Below are positions 7,848 to 15,529 of a stretch of DNA of 34,097 nucleotides, in pieces (position 1 is the stretch's first letter; each line of letters begins with the position of its first letter). This DNA comes from NP936 sp002726085 (lineage in GTDB: Bacteria; Acidobacteriota; Vicinamibacteria; Vicinamibacterales; UBA8438), in NCBI GenBank assembly GCA_036012905.1, contig DASCQF010000157.1, positions 1 through 34,097 on the forward strand. Reading direction: 5' to 3'. Both the position numbers and the translations under genes were made by a program. The notes under the pieces were generated by a model. It was not told where the DNA came from and searched no databases. It worked only from the letters and a program-made list of their open reading frames with translations.

Positions 7848-8372
7848 CTACTCCACGCGCACGCTTCGCAGGAACGCGCCGAACGGCTGGTCCCAGCGCG
7901 CAATCGTGCGGTTCGGGCCGGTCAGCTTGAAGAAATACGGGCCGACCGATGTCTCTACGACGGCTGCCAGCAGGCGGAACCTCGGCTTGTTGAATCGAGT
8001 GTCCGAGGCGGGGCTGACGGGTGCGACGTAGGTGCCTGCCACGTCGAGCACCGTCACCGCGAGCCCATTGGCTTCGAAGCCGATCGTGGACGCCACTTCG
8101 AACGAGGACCGGCCATCCGGCTGTTCCATCTGACCGATCCATCGCTCCAGGTTGGCCTCGACGCTGCCGCCGCTACCGCCGAAATAAAAGACGACGAGCT
8201 CCGCATCCTCCGCGTCTCCCGGCACCCTGGGCAACTGAAACTCGATGACGCGCATCGGCGACTCGGGGCGCCGTTCGACCCAGCCGTCAGGCGTTTCGTA
8301 CCGAAGAGGCGATTGGCCGGCCGCCGGAGTGGTCGTGGCGAGGAGCAGCAAAGCAAACGCGGTGCGGATCAT
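7848..8372 (-). CDS. Secreted protein of unknown function
   Basis: 174 residues from ATG 8370-8372 (an upstream GTG would add six). The first 20 residues form a signal peptide (MIRTAFALLLLATTTPAAGQ, cleavage probably after AAG or AAGQ). The mature part begins LRYETPDGW and has alternating beta-type sequence, including ELVVFYFGGSGGSVEANLERW and YFFKLTGPNRTIARW. This pattern of a small periplasmic protein with a TPxGW opening and a central FYFG strand is seen in uncharacterised families of Acidobacteriota and Planctomycetota, but I do not recognise a named one. It converges on the bactofilin-like gene with only eight bases between stops. A -10 hexamer eight bases before the ATG predicts a leaderless transcript. 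Confidence 0.75.
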   Translation of the reverse strand: MIRTAFALLLLATTTPAAGQSPLRYETPDGWVERRPESPMRVIEFQLPRVPGDAEDAELVVFYFGGSGGSVEANLERWIGQMEQPDGRSSFEVASTIGFEANGLAVTVLDVAGTYVAPVSPASDTRFNKPRFRLLAAVVETSVGPYFFKLTGPNRTIARWDQPFGAFLRSVRVE

Positions 8373-8380
8373 CGGTCCGG

Positions 8381-8386
8381 ATCGTA
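8381..8386 (-). promoter_or_regulatory. -10 hexamer TACGAT, 8 bases before start codon
   Basis: On the minus strand TACGAT ends eight bases before the ATG of the secreted-protein gene. This fits the TAnnnT-N(6-8)-start layout of leaderless genes known from Actinobacteria and Deinococcus. No Shine-Dalgarno sequence is present. Inferred from spacing only. Confidence 0.5.
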
Positions 8387-8500
8387 CCACGCGCGTAGCG
8401 CGCCGCCGAGCGGACCCTCAGGAGGCATCTTGCACAGGGAGTATGATCACACGAGCTTCATCTGGGCCGACCACCTGTCCACCCGCAGCACGACGCGACC

Positions 8501-9832
8501 ATGCTCGACTACACGAAGCAAACCCTCGATAACGGGCTCGACGTCGTCGTGCACGAGGACCACCGCTGTCCCATCGTGGCGGTCAACCTCTGGTATCACG
8601 TCGGTTCAAAGAATGAGCAGCCTGGACGGACCGGTCTGGCACACCTGTTCGAGCATCTGATGTTCGAGGGGTCGGCCCATCATGACAGCGGCTATTTTTC
8701 GCCGTTGCAGCAGGCGGGCGCCGCTATCAACGGCTCGACGAGCTGCGACCGCACGAACTATTGGGAGGTCGTGCCCGCGAGCGCGCTCGATCTGGCGCTG
8801 TGGCTCGAGTCCGACCGGATGGGCTACCTGCTGCCGGCCCTCACCGGGACCAAGTTCGAGAATCAGCGGGATGTGGTGCTGAACGAGCGCCGCCAGCAGT
8901 ACGAGAATCGCCCGTATGGCATGGCCCTGATGGCGTTGATGGCGGCGTTGTTTCCGCCCAGCCATCCTTACCACTGGACCACCATTGGCGAGACTGTCGA
9001 CCTCGAGGCGGCCACCTTGGAGGAAGCACACGCGTTCTTCCGGACCTTCTACCATCCGGGCAACGCGTCGCTGACGCTGGCCGGAGACGTCGAGACCGGT
9101 CCGGCGCTCGCGCGGGTTCGGCACCACTTCGACGAGATTCCCGCTGGCCCTCCCATTCCTCCGGTCGTTGTCGGCGCTGAGCGGGTGACACCGGTGACAC
9201 TAGCTTCAGGGACGCCGGACGGTATCCGCCTCGTGCTGGAGGATCGGGTCGAGCTCCCTCGAATCTACCTGGCCTGGCGGACGCCGCGGCTCTTCGCCCA
9301 GGGTGATGCGGGGATGGACATACTGGCCGAAATGTTGACCGGTGGAAAAACATCGCGATTGTATCGCACCCTCGTACACGAGCGCAGAATCGCCACCGAC
9401 GTCAGTGCCGCGCAGGGCTCGCGAGAGCTGGCTGGTTGGTTCTGTATTACCGCCACGGCGGCGCCGGGGCACGAGGTGGACGAGCTCGAGCAGGTCATCG
9501 GCGAGGCACTCGCGGACCTGGCGACAGCGGGTCCGGATGCGCGAGAGATCGAGCGATGTCGGACACAGGTCGAGGCGCAGTTTGTCTACAGCCTCCAGTC
9601 GGTTGGCGGGTTCCACGGCCGGTCCGACCAGCTGAACGCCTACAACGTCTACACCGGCGACCCCGGGTTCATGGCGCAGGACCGGGCGCGGTATCGGGAG
9701 ACCACGGCCGATCAGCTGCGGGAACTGGCGGCTACGCAGCTGACTGCCAGTGGCCGGGTCGCGCTGAGCGTCGTTCCACATGGCGCGGCCGATCGGGCGC
9801 TCCCCGGGTCGACGGTGGCGGGGGTCTCGTGA
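8501..9832 (+). CDS. M16 family zinc metallopeptidase, catalytic member
   Basis: 443 residues. The inverted zinc motif HxxEH is intact as HLFEH (His48, Glu51, His52), with the third ligand Glu129 in VLNER about 76 residues on, as in pitrilysin/insulinase proteases. N-terminal LDNGLDVVVHEDHRCPIVAV and the later Arg/Tyr-containing half are typical. No signal peptide is seen at the chosen ATG, although such pairs are often periplasmic, so an unseen upstream start or cytoplasmic location are both possible. It overlaps the next gene by four bases (GTGA). The two products should form a heterodimer in which this one supplies the active site and cleaves short peptides. A -10-like TATGAT (8442-8447) lies about 54 bases upstream. 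Confidence 0.93.
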   Translation: MLDYTKQTLDNGLDVVVHEDHRCPIVAVNLWYHVGSKNEQPGRTGLAHLFEHLMFEGSAHHDSGYFSPLQQAGAAINGSTSCDRTNYWEVVPASALDLALWLESDRMGYLLPALTGTKFENQRDVVLNERRQQYENRPYGMALMALMAALFPPSHPYHWTTIGETVDLEAATLEEAHAFFRTFYHPGNASLTLAGDVETGPALARVRHHFDEIPAGPPIPPVVVGAERVTPVTLASGTPDGIRLVLEDRVELPRIYLAWRTPRLFAQGDAGMDILAEMLTGGKTSRLYRTLVHERRIATDVSAAQGSRELAGWFCITATAAPGHEVDELEQVIGEALADLATAGPDAREIERCRTQVEAQFVYSLQSVGGFHGRSDQLNAYNVYTGDPGFMAQDRARYRETTADQLRELAATQLTASGRVALSVVPHGAADRALPGSTVAGVS

Positions 9833-11205
9833 CGTCCGGCGTCGACCGTTCCCGCCTGCCGGAGCCCGGACCCGTGGCGAGCGTGCGGTTTCCGTCGGTG
9901 CAAGCGATCAGGCTGTCCAATGGCCTGGCCGTGAGAACGGTGGAACATCCAGGTCCTCCCCTGGTGACCTTTCTGTTGACGATGCCGGCAGGGTCGGCAT
10001 CGGACCCGGCCGGCCGAGCGGGTCTTGCTGCGCTGACGGCCGATCTCTTCGACGAGGGGAGTGAGGGGCGGACGGCGCTCGAGCTGCATGGTGCGCTCGA
10101 CCGGATCGGTGCTCGGTTCGGCACCGGGGTCGGAACGGACGCGACGACGGTGTCGTTGACGACGCTGAGTCGACATGCGGCCGCGGGTCTCGCGCTGCTC
10201 GCCGAGATTGTGGCACGTCCACGCTTCGACGAGGCCGATGTGGCTCGCGTGCGCGAGCTGCGACGCAGCCGGTTGCGACAGCTCCGTACGGTGCCCGGCG
10301 CGGTGGCCGACCGGGTGTACTTGGAGACGCTGTATCCGGCGCACCCCTATGGCCACCTCGGCATCGGCACCGATGTCTCGCTCGCCGCGCTGACTGTAGA
10401 GCACGTTCGGCAGTTCCACCGCGACGCGTATCAGCTTGGGACAGCCACTCTGATCGCCGTCGGGGCGCTGACGCACGATCGGTTCGTCGAGGCGGCGGAG
10501 CGGGCGTTTGGAGAGGTGCCTGTGTGTCCGCCCGACGATGCGGTCGTCGTCGACCCGGCCGGTCTCCCAGCGCCCGGGTCACCATCGGCCAGACTCGTCC
10601 TCGTTGACCGGCCCGGCGCCGTTCAGTCGGAGCTGCGCGTCGGTCACGTGGCTGCCGCCAGACACACGCCCGACTACTACGCGCTGCAGCTGTTGAACAT
10701 GACCCTTGGCGGGCAATTCGTCAGCCGTCTCAACCTGAGCTTGCGCGAAGAGAAGGGATACACCTATGGTGTGCGTACCGCCTTCGACTGTCGGCGGGCG
10801 CCGGGACCGTTCGCGATGCAGGGTAGCGTGCAGACGGGTGCCACGGTGGAGGCGTTGCAGGAGATCATCGGCCAGATTGAGGCGATCGGCGGACATCGCC
10901 CCGTCACTCCGGCGGAGCTGGATCTGGCGCGGGCCGCACTGACACGCGGGTTTGCCCGGGGATTCGAGACCGCGGGGCAGGTGGCCCGGGCCGTCGCCCA
11001 GCAGGTGCTACACGGGCTTCCGAAGGACTACTATGATCGATTCGTCGCCAACGTGGAGGCGGTCGATGCACCGGCAGTGACGGCGGCGGCGACGGCTCAT
11101 CTCCACGCCGACCGCGCAGTGGTGGTGGTGGTCGGACCGGCGGACGATGTCGCGTCTGGTCTGAGGGTTTTGGGCCTGGGTGAACCGACGCGGGTGGAAC
11201 CCTGA
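9829..11205 (+). CDS. M16 family peptidase-like protein, non-catalytic partner
   Basis: 458 residues from GTG 9829, which overlaps the preceding TGA; the longer open frame further upstream is only a shadow of the first M16 gene. The M16 fold is clear (VQAIRLSNGLAVRTVEHPG near residue 25). At the place of HxxEH the sequence reads LAALTADLFDEGS, so both His and the Glu are lost and zinc cannot be bound. The C-terminal half keeps the substrate-holding Arg/Tyr part, SRLNLSLREEKGYTYGVR. This is the same division of labour as in mitochondrial processing peptidase and bacterial paired M16 proteins: one active, one docking subunit. Expected to dimerise with the product of 8501-9832. Confidence 0.92.
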   Translation: MTSGVDRSRLPEPGPVASVRFPSVQAIRLSNGLAVRTVEHPGPPLVTFLLTMPAGSASDPAGRAGLAALTADLFDEGSEGRTALELHGALDRIGARFGTGVGTDATTVSLTTLSRHAAAGLALLAEIVARPRFDEADVARVRELRRSRLRQLRTVPGAVADRVYLETLYPAHPYGHLGIGTDVSLAALTVEHVRQFHRDAYQLGTATLIAVGALTHDRFVEAAERAFGEVPVCPPDDAVVVDPAGLPAPGSPSARLVLVDRPGAVQSELRVGHVAAARHTPDYYALQLLNMTLGGQFVSRLNLSLREEKGYTYGVRTAFDCRRAPGPFAMQGSVQTGATVEALQEIIGQIEAIGGHRPVTPAELDLARAALTRGFARGFETAGQVARAVAQQVLHGLPKDYYDRFVANVEAVDAPAVTAAATAHLHADRAVVVVVGPADDVASGLRVLGLGEPTRVEP

Positions 11206-11301
11206 CATGCCGTTCGAGAAGTCGGCAGTCAGGACACACCCGGTGGGCTTCGCTGTCCTTCGGTGGCGTCCGGGTGGCTGCGTGATGGCGGAGATCGACA
11301 G

Positions 11302-12318
11302 ATGAAAGCCGTGCGGTTCCACGAACACGGCGGGCTCGAGGTGCTTCGCTACGACGAGGTGCCGGACCCTGTGCCGGCGCCGGGCGAAGTGCTGGTCAAG
11401 GTGAAGGCATGTGCGCTCAATCACCTCGACCTGTGGCAGCGGCGTGGCATACCGGGTGTGCCATTGCCGCATTGCCCGGGGAGCGATGTCGCCGGCGAAG
11501 TCGTACGCGGCGAAGCGCCTGGCGTGGCCGAAGGGCAGCGCGTGCTGGTGCAGCCGGGGATCAGCTGTGGGCGCTGTGCCGCCTGTCTTGGCGGAGAGGA
11601 CAACCTGTGCCGCAGTTTCGGGCTCGTCGGATATCAGTCTGAGGGTGGCTACGCCGAGCTGACCACGGTGCCGGTGGAAAACATCGTCCCGATTCCAGAT
11701 CGGATCGGCTTCGTCGAGGCGGCCGCTTTCCCGATGACGTTCCTGACCGCTTGGCACATGCTGGTGACCCGGGCCGAGCTGCGACCGGGGGAGACGGTGC
11801 TCATCCTCGCGGCCGGCAGCGGTGTGGGACAGGCGGCGGTCCAGGTCGCACGTGCACATGGTGCGCGAGTCATCGTCACCGCCGGGTCGGAACAGAAGCT
11901 GGCGCGAGCCCGAGAGCTCGGGGCGCACGAGGGAATCGACCACTACACGCAGGACATCTCGAAGGAGGTGCGGCGGTTCACCGATCGGCGGGGTGTGGAC
12001 GTCGTGTTCGAGCATGTCGGGCAGGCCACCTGGGAGCAGTCGATGAAAAGCCTGCGTCGCGGCGGGCGGCTCGTCACCTGTGGTGCGACGGCGGGTCCCA
12101 GCGTCTCGATCGACATCCGGCACCTCTTCCAACGGCAGATCTCACTGATCGGGTCCTACATGGGGTCGAAAGGAGAGCTGTTGACCGCTGCCGAGCTGTT
12201 CTTCGACGGCAGGTTCAATCCGGTCGTCGATCGCACCTACCCGCTCGAGGCGGCTGCCGAGGCGCAGGGCCGGTTGGAAGATAGCGAGCAGTTCGGCAAG
12301 GTTGTCCTGGAGGTGTGA
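11302..12318 (+). CDS. Zinc-containing MDR oxidoreductase (alcohol dehydrogenase/quinone reductase-like)
   Basis: 338 residues from ATG 11302, preceded by GGAG at proper distance. The N-terminal GroES-like domain starts MKAVRFHEHGGLEVLRYDEV. The structural-zinc lobe is complete, with four Cys in CGRCAACLGGEDNLC (about residues 93-107). The NAD(P)-binding motif AAGSGVGQAAVQVA is near 171. The usual first catalytic-zinc Cys is replaced (ALNHLDLW), so it probably binds only the structural zinc, in between classical alcohol dehydrogenases and zinc-free quinone oxidoreductases. The reaction is likely NAD(P)H-dependent reduction or oxidation of a small carbonyl or alcohol; substrate unknown. It lies 96 bases after the M16 pair and may be co-transcribed. 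Confidence 0.9.
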   Translation: MKAVRFHEHGGLEVLRYDEVPDPVPAPGEVLVKVKACALNHLDLWQRRGIPGVPLPHCPGSDVAGEVVRGEAPGVAEGQRVLVQPGISCGRCAACLGGEDNLCRSFGLVGYQSEGGYAELTTVPVENIVPIPDRIGFVEAAAFPMTFLTAWHMLVTRAELRPGETVLILAAGSGVGQAAVQVARAHGARVIVTAGSEQKLARARELGAHEGIDHYTQDISKEVRRFTDRRGVDVVFEHVGQATWEQSMKSLRRGGRLVTCGATAGPSVSIDIRHLFQRQISLIGSYMGSKGELLTAAELFFDGRFNPVVDRTYPLEAAAEAQGRLEDSEQFGKVVLEV

Positions 12319-12473
12319 CACCCGTCGGAAAACTTGTACGTGGGCTCTTCCGTCCAATGTACCGATGCCCCTTGTTGCCCCGGCGACGCGCCACGCCTGT
12401 CGTGACGAGCGACCGACATTTGGACCGTTCCCAGGCCCGCGCGTCCGGGCCGCATGAGGCGTAGCGAACGGTC

Positions 12474-12677
12474 ATGAGTCTTGCCCGGATAGGTATGAGC
12501 GTTGCTGGCGTGGTCGGCTTGCTGGCCGCCACGCTGGCCGCCGCGACGATCTGGCTTGTGCTGACCGACCCGGTGACTGTCGCCGACGCGGTCAGCGAAC
12601 AGGACGTGACCCCCTTCGTCCGGGAGCTTGCCAACGTCATCTATCAGGCGCTGTACCGGATCGTGCGGTATCTCTAG
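12474..12677 (+). CDS. Small single-span membrane protein
   Basis: 67 residues. The first half is one hydrophobic span, about MSVAGVVGLLAATLAAATIW, and the second half is a short amphipathic domain (DPVTVADAVSEQDVTPFVREL, ending VIYQALYRIVRYL). Ala/Val-rich codon use follows the coding bias of the neighbours. The ribosome-binding site is weak (GAGG about 15 bases upstream). No function is recognised. It lies 155 bases after the MDR gene and ends at a heptad-repeat inverted pair. I think it is real because the sequence has the amphipathic order of a small membrane protein, but its length leaves doubt. Confidence 0.55.
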   Translation: MSLARIGMSVAGVVGLLAATLAAATIWLVLTDPVTVADAVSEQDVTPFVRELANVIYQALYRIVRYL

Positions 12678-12702
12678 GGTAGGCCTCGATGATGCACCGG
12701 CC

Positions 12703-12878
12703 TACGGCTTCGGACTTCAGGCTACTGGCTTCGGGTGCTCAGCCTGCTCGTCCCTCCCAGGCCGCGGAACGGCTTCGTCACCGATGGTCCATGTTGCCAA
12801 GGCCTGGTTGGCGCCCCAGGTTGACGGGCGCCCACCACGGGAGCGCCTGTAGCCCGAAGTCTGAAGCCTGAAGCCAGC
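12703..12878. repeat. Inverted pair of heptad arrays around a core hairpin
   Basis: Between two converging stops (12677 and 12906) lies a left array in one orientation (TACGGCT, TCGGACT, TCAGGCT, ACTGGCT, 12703-12730) and a right array in the opposite one (AGCCCGA, AGTCTGA, AGCCTGA, AGCCAGC, 12851-12878). The 120-base core has a perfect 7-base hairpin, GGCGCCC (12810-12816) with GGGCGCC (12826-12832). TAGGGTAG at 12675-12682 and its complement near 12901-12908 add an outer symmetry. No gene is seen in the 228-base gap. Confidence 0.6.
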
Positions 12879-12905
12879 GGGCGGGCGGGCGTCAGCGGGG
12901 CTACC

Positions 12906-13913
12906 CTACAGGGTCCGGCGCAGGAACTGGACCAGGGCGTAGCCGTCCATCCATTTGAACGGGGCCCTCCCGGTCGTGTAGTGACCGCACGGCAGCACGG
13001 TTACATCGTGCCGGATGCCGAATCGCTCGAAGTCAGCGATGAGCCGGCGGGACAACCGAACCGGAAACGACAGATCGTAGCGTGCGTAGACCAGCAGTGC
13101 CGGGGTGTCCCGCAGCCGACCGATGTAGGGGTGCGGGCTGATCGGCAGCCACAGGCGCCGCAACAGGTCCAGGTCGATCGCCCCATCGAGCCCGGCGCGG
13201 ACATGCGCGGTCGATAGCCCTTCCCAGACGACGTCGGCGACGTAGGGCGAGATGTGATTGAGTGCCGCGGCCTTGACGAGCGGCTCGTGCGCCGCGGTGA
13301 GCATCGCCAGACAGGACCCGAGGCTGGTGCCCAGGATGCCGATCCGGTCATAGCCCTGCGCGGCCAGCCACGCGATGGCACGGCGGGCGTCGAGCACCGC
13401 CTGCCGGTTCACCTGCAGAGTGCGGCCGATGTTGGCGCTGATGATGTAGTCGGCTCGCTCCAACTCGGCTGGCATCCTGGCGTCGTGATACGGCAGGCTG
13501 AGGCGAAGCGCACTGATACCGACGCGGGACAGCAGCTGGCAGAGCCCGACATGCCCGCCGGGATCGGCGTTCCACTGTGGCAGCACGAGCGTCGCGCGAC
13601 GCTGATGCGATCGTTGCTCCGCCGGGAAATACCTCGCGTGTACGGTGTTGTTCTCGTCGTGCGGTGTCTCGATGTCGCTGGGGAACGTCAGTCTGTCGTC
13701 CTGTATCTCATAGTCGTGGCAGGGCGAGGACGAGAACCACGCGGGGTCTGATAGTGTGCGGGTCGCCCACCGATCAAGGTGACCTGCGGGGTCTGTGGTG
13801 TGGTCGGCGGTCGGGTCGACCCATTCGACACCCCACTCGAACGGGCGCACGACACGGTTGCTGTCGACGGCGACGAGGCGGCGTTCCCAGGTGTGGAAGA
13901 ATCGGGCGAGCAT
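12906..13913 (-). CDS. Alpha/beta hydrolase, ABHD18/dipeptidyl-peptidase-like fold
   Basis: 335 residues from ATG 13911-13913; the open frame extends upstream into the amidase gene but without family features. Nucleophile elbow: ILGTSLGSCLAML (Ser in GTSLGS). Catalytic acid is probably Asp in VYARYDLSFP, and the His is in VLPCGHYTTG. The N-terminal third (ERRLVAVDSNRVVRPFEWG) and LVLPQWNADPGGHVGLC before the core are as in uncharacterised ABHD18-type hydrolases. No signal peptide. It starts eight bases after the amidase stop and is therefore the last gene of the small-protein/amidase/hydrolase operon, hinting at consecutive hydrolytic steps on an ester or amide substrate. Reaction unknown. 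Confidence 0.85.
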   Translation of the reverse strand: MLARFFHTWERRLVAVDSNRVVRPFEWGVEWVDPTADHTTDPAGHLDRWATRTLSDPAWFSSSPCHDYEIQDDRLTFPSDIETPHDENNTVHARYFPAEQRSHQRRATLVLPQWNADPGGHVGLCQLLSRVGISALRLSLPYHDARMPAELERADYIISANIGRTLQVNRQAVLDARRAIAWLAAQGYDRIGILGTSLGSCLAMLTAAHEPLVKAAALNHISPYVADVVWEGLSTAHVRAGLDGAIDLDLLRRLWLPISPHPYIGRLRDTPALLVYARYDLSFPVRLSRRLIADFERFGIRHDVTVLPCGHYTTGRAPFKWMDGYALVQFLRRTL

Positions 13914-13921
13914 CGCGGTAG

Positions 13922-15271
13922 TCAGTCGGTCAGCGCCGCCTCGCAGGCCTCGGCTACATCCAGTAGCTGGTCCGTCTGGTGCCGGCGCCCGACAAGCTGC
14001 AACCCGCACGGCAGCCCGGTCGTGGTGAGCCCGCACGGGATGGAGATCGCAGGGTGCCCCGTGGCATTGAAGAGCTGCGTCAGCCGCAGCATGATGGCGC
14101 GCAGCGACTCCGTCTCGCCGCCGATCTCCACGGTGGAGGCCCCGAGGGGCGGCGCCGGAATCGCCAGCGATGGCAGCACAAGGGCATGGCGCCCGGCGAG
14201 CGCCGCGTCAACCGCTCGCCCCAGCGCCTCACGACCGTGCTGCGCCCGGGCGTAGTCTTCCGCCAGGACATATCGACCCAGTTCCAGTCGGAGTCGTACG
14301 CCCGGCGTATAGGCGGTGGGGCGATCCGCCAGGCTGGTCGCATGCACGGCTGACGCCTCCGGAAGCAGCAGGTGCAGGCAGACGGCTGAGGCATCCTTCG
14401 CATACCGAATTGGGGCGTCCTCTACGGTCCAATCGGCATCGGCGAGTCGTGTGACCGCTTGTTCGAACACCGCGCGCACTTCGTCGTCGAGTCGGTCCAG
14501 AAAGTACGGGCGAGGACACCCTAGCGTCCCGATGGTGGCGGTGCTGTGGGGCCAGGCGACGGGCGGGTGGTCGCGTATTGCGTGATAGACGAGTCGGGCG
14601 TCTCCAACACACCGCGTCAGGGGACCGACGTGATCGAGGCTCGGACCGAGCGGCACGACTCCGTCGCACGACACCTCTCCGAACGTAGGCTTCAAACCGA
14701 CCACACCGCAAGCGGCGGCCGGAATCCGAATCGACCCGCCCGTGTCGGTGCCGAGCGTCGCGAATGCCATTCCGGTCGCCACCGAGACGGCCGAGCCGCT
14801 ACTCGAGCCCCCCGGGGACCGTCCCGGGTCGAGCGGATGCCGTGTCGGGCCAAAGGCCGAGTCCTCACCCGTGGTGCCGAAGGCAAATTCGTGGAGGTTG
14901 CACTTGCCGATGAGGATCGCGCCGGCGGCCCGCAGTCGGGCCACGACTGGAGCGTCGGTTCGGGCAACAACCGGCTCCCTGACGCGTGAGGCGGCGGTTG
15001 TCGGCACGCCGCCGACGTCGATCAGGTCCTTGACCGACATCGGCACACCGTGCAGCGGACCACGATACCGGCCGGCCGCGATGTCGCGGTCGGCGTTGTC
15101 GGCGTCGAGACAGGCGCTGTCCCCGAGGACCGACGTGAAGGCGGTTAGCGCCGGGTCGCGGTTGGCGATGCGGGCGAGGGTCTCGTCGACCACCTGTCGG
15201 ACCGACACCTCCTGGCTTTCGATCGCCCTGGCCAGCCGGCCTATCGTGTGGTCGCACCAGCCGAGGGTCAT
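13922..15271 (-). CDS. Amidase signature family enzyme (GatA/AtzE-like)
   Basis: 449 residues. The Ser-cisSer-Lys triad is complete: Lys in MSVKDLIDVGG (about residue 79), the cis-Ser in GRSPGGSSSGSAVSVATG and the nucleophile Ser in GTDTGGSIRIPAA. It hydrolyses an amide or carboxamide to acid and ammonia in the cytoplasm. It could in principle be the GatA subunit of tRNA amidotransferase, but no gatB or gatC is adjacent, and a 65-residue protein is coupled to its start by an ATGA overlap. That arrangement recalls AtzG/AtzE of cyanuric-acid breakdown, where a small protein stabilises the amidase. Substrate not predictable. The downstream hydrolase is in the same operon. Confidence 0.93.
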   Translation of the reverse strand: MTLGWCDHTIGRLARAIESQEVSVRQVVDETLARIANRDPALTAFTSVLGDSACLDADNADRDIAAGRYRGPLHGVPMSVKDLIDVGGVPTTAASRVREPVVARTDAPVVARLRAAGAILIGKCNLHEFAFGTTGEDSAFGPTRHPLDPGRSPGGSSSGSAVSVATGMAFATLGTDTGGSIRIPAAACGVVGLKPTFGEVSCDGVVPLGPSLDHVGPLTRCVGDARLVYHAIRDHPPVAWPHSTATIGTLGCPRPYFLDRLDDEVRAVFEQAVTRLADADWTVEDAPIRYAKDASAVCLHLLLPEASAVHATSLADRPTAYTPGVRLRLELGRYVLAEDYARAQHGREALGRAVDAALAGRHALVLPSLAIPAPPLGASTVEIGGETESLRAIMLRLTQLFNATGHPAISIPCGLTTTGLPCGLQLVGRRHQTDQLLDVAEACEAALTD

Positions 15272-15465
15272 GACGGGGGGTCATCTCCGCTGGTTTTGTC
15301 GGCGGCCTGAAGGGTCGGCCCTCCCCCAGCCGCATGCCGGTTCCAGGCGGCGCCCCGCAGGACGCGCGTGGCATCGGCCAGCATATCGAGGAGCGGCTTC
15401 AACGCGGCGAGTCCGCGTCGGTCCGCGTCGGTCTTGGCGGCGACCAGCCAGTCGTCAAGGTGCAT
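15268..15465 (-). CDS. Small protein coupled to the amidase, AtzG/GatC-like by position
   Basis: 65 residues, ATG 15463-15465. The first 45 residues are helical and Leu/Ala-rich (DDWLVAAKTDADRRGLAAL, then LLDMLADATRVLRGAAWN); the tail is Pro/Gly/Asp-rich and probably disordered. The stop TGA overlaps the amidase ATG (ATGA), so one transcript and coupled translation are expected. Small helical partners are known for amidases (GatC for GatA, AtzG for AtzE). I do not see a certain sequence match to either, so a partner or chaperone role is inference from size, fold type and linkage. A perfect TATAAT eight bases before its ATG marks it as the first gene of a leaderless operon. Confidence 0.7.
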   Translation of the reverse strand: MHLDDWLVAAKTDADRRGLAALKPLLDMLADATRVLRGAAWNRHAAGGGPTLQAADKTSGDDPPS

Positions 15466-15473
15466 TTGAAGGG

Positions 15474-15479
15474 ATTATA
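15474..15479 (-). promoter_or_regulatory. Consensus -10 TATAAT, 8 bases before start codon
   Basis: Minus-strand TATAAT is a perfect -10 hexamer ending eight bases before the ATG of the small amidase-coupled gene. Transcription would begin at or within a base or two of the ATG. The same CCGTATAATCCC context recurs before the NamZ gene. Confidence 0.65.
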
Positions 15480-15488
15480 CGGATAACA

Positions 15489-15523
15489 CAGAAGTCAGAA
15501 GTCAGAAGGCAGGAGGCAGGAGT
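15489..15523 (+). repeat. Heptad tandem array, five perfect-phase units
   Basis: Five uninterrupted units: CAGAAGT, CAGAAGT, CAGAAGG, CAGGAGG, CAGGAGT. This is the clearest copy of the family and defines its consensus CAGRAGK. It fills the gap between the oxidoreductase stop (15530) and the promoter of the amidase operon. Such heptads resemble the short tandemly repeated repetitive (STRR) sequences described in cyanobacteria. Confidence 0.85.
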
Positions 15524-15529
15524 TGGCTG

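Noticed and set aside
7545..8660. 371-codon frame spanning the bactofilin end and the secreted-protein gene
   Set aside because: Crosses two well-supported genes in other frames; low-complexity Arg-rich translation.
13922..15271. Amidase as GatA of the tRNA amidotransferase
   Set aside because: No gatB or clear gatC in the operon, and a hydrolase follows; a stand-alone amidase is more likely.
15489..15523. Tandem repeats considered as a CRISPR array
   Set aside because: Units are 7 bases, contiguous, with no unique spacers and no cas genes.
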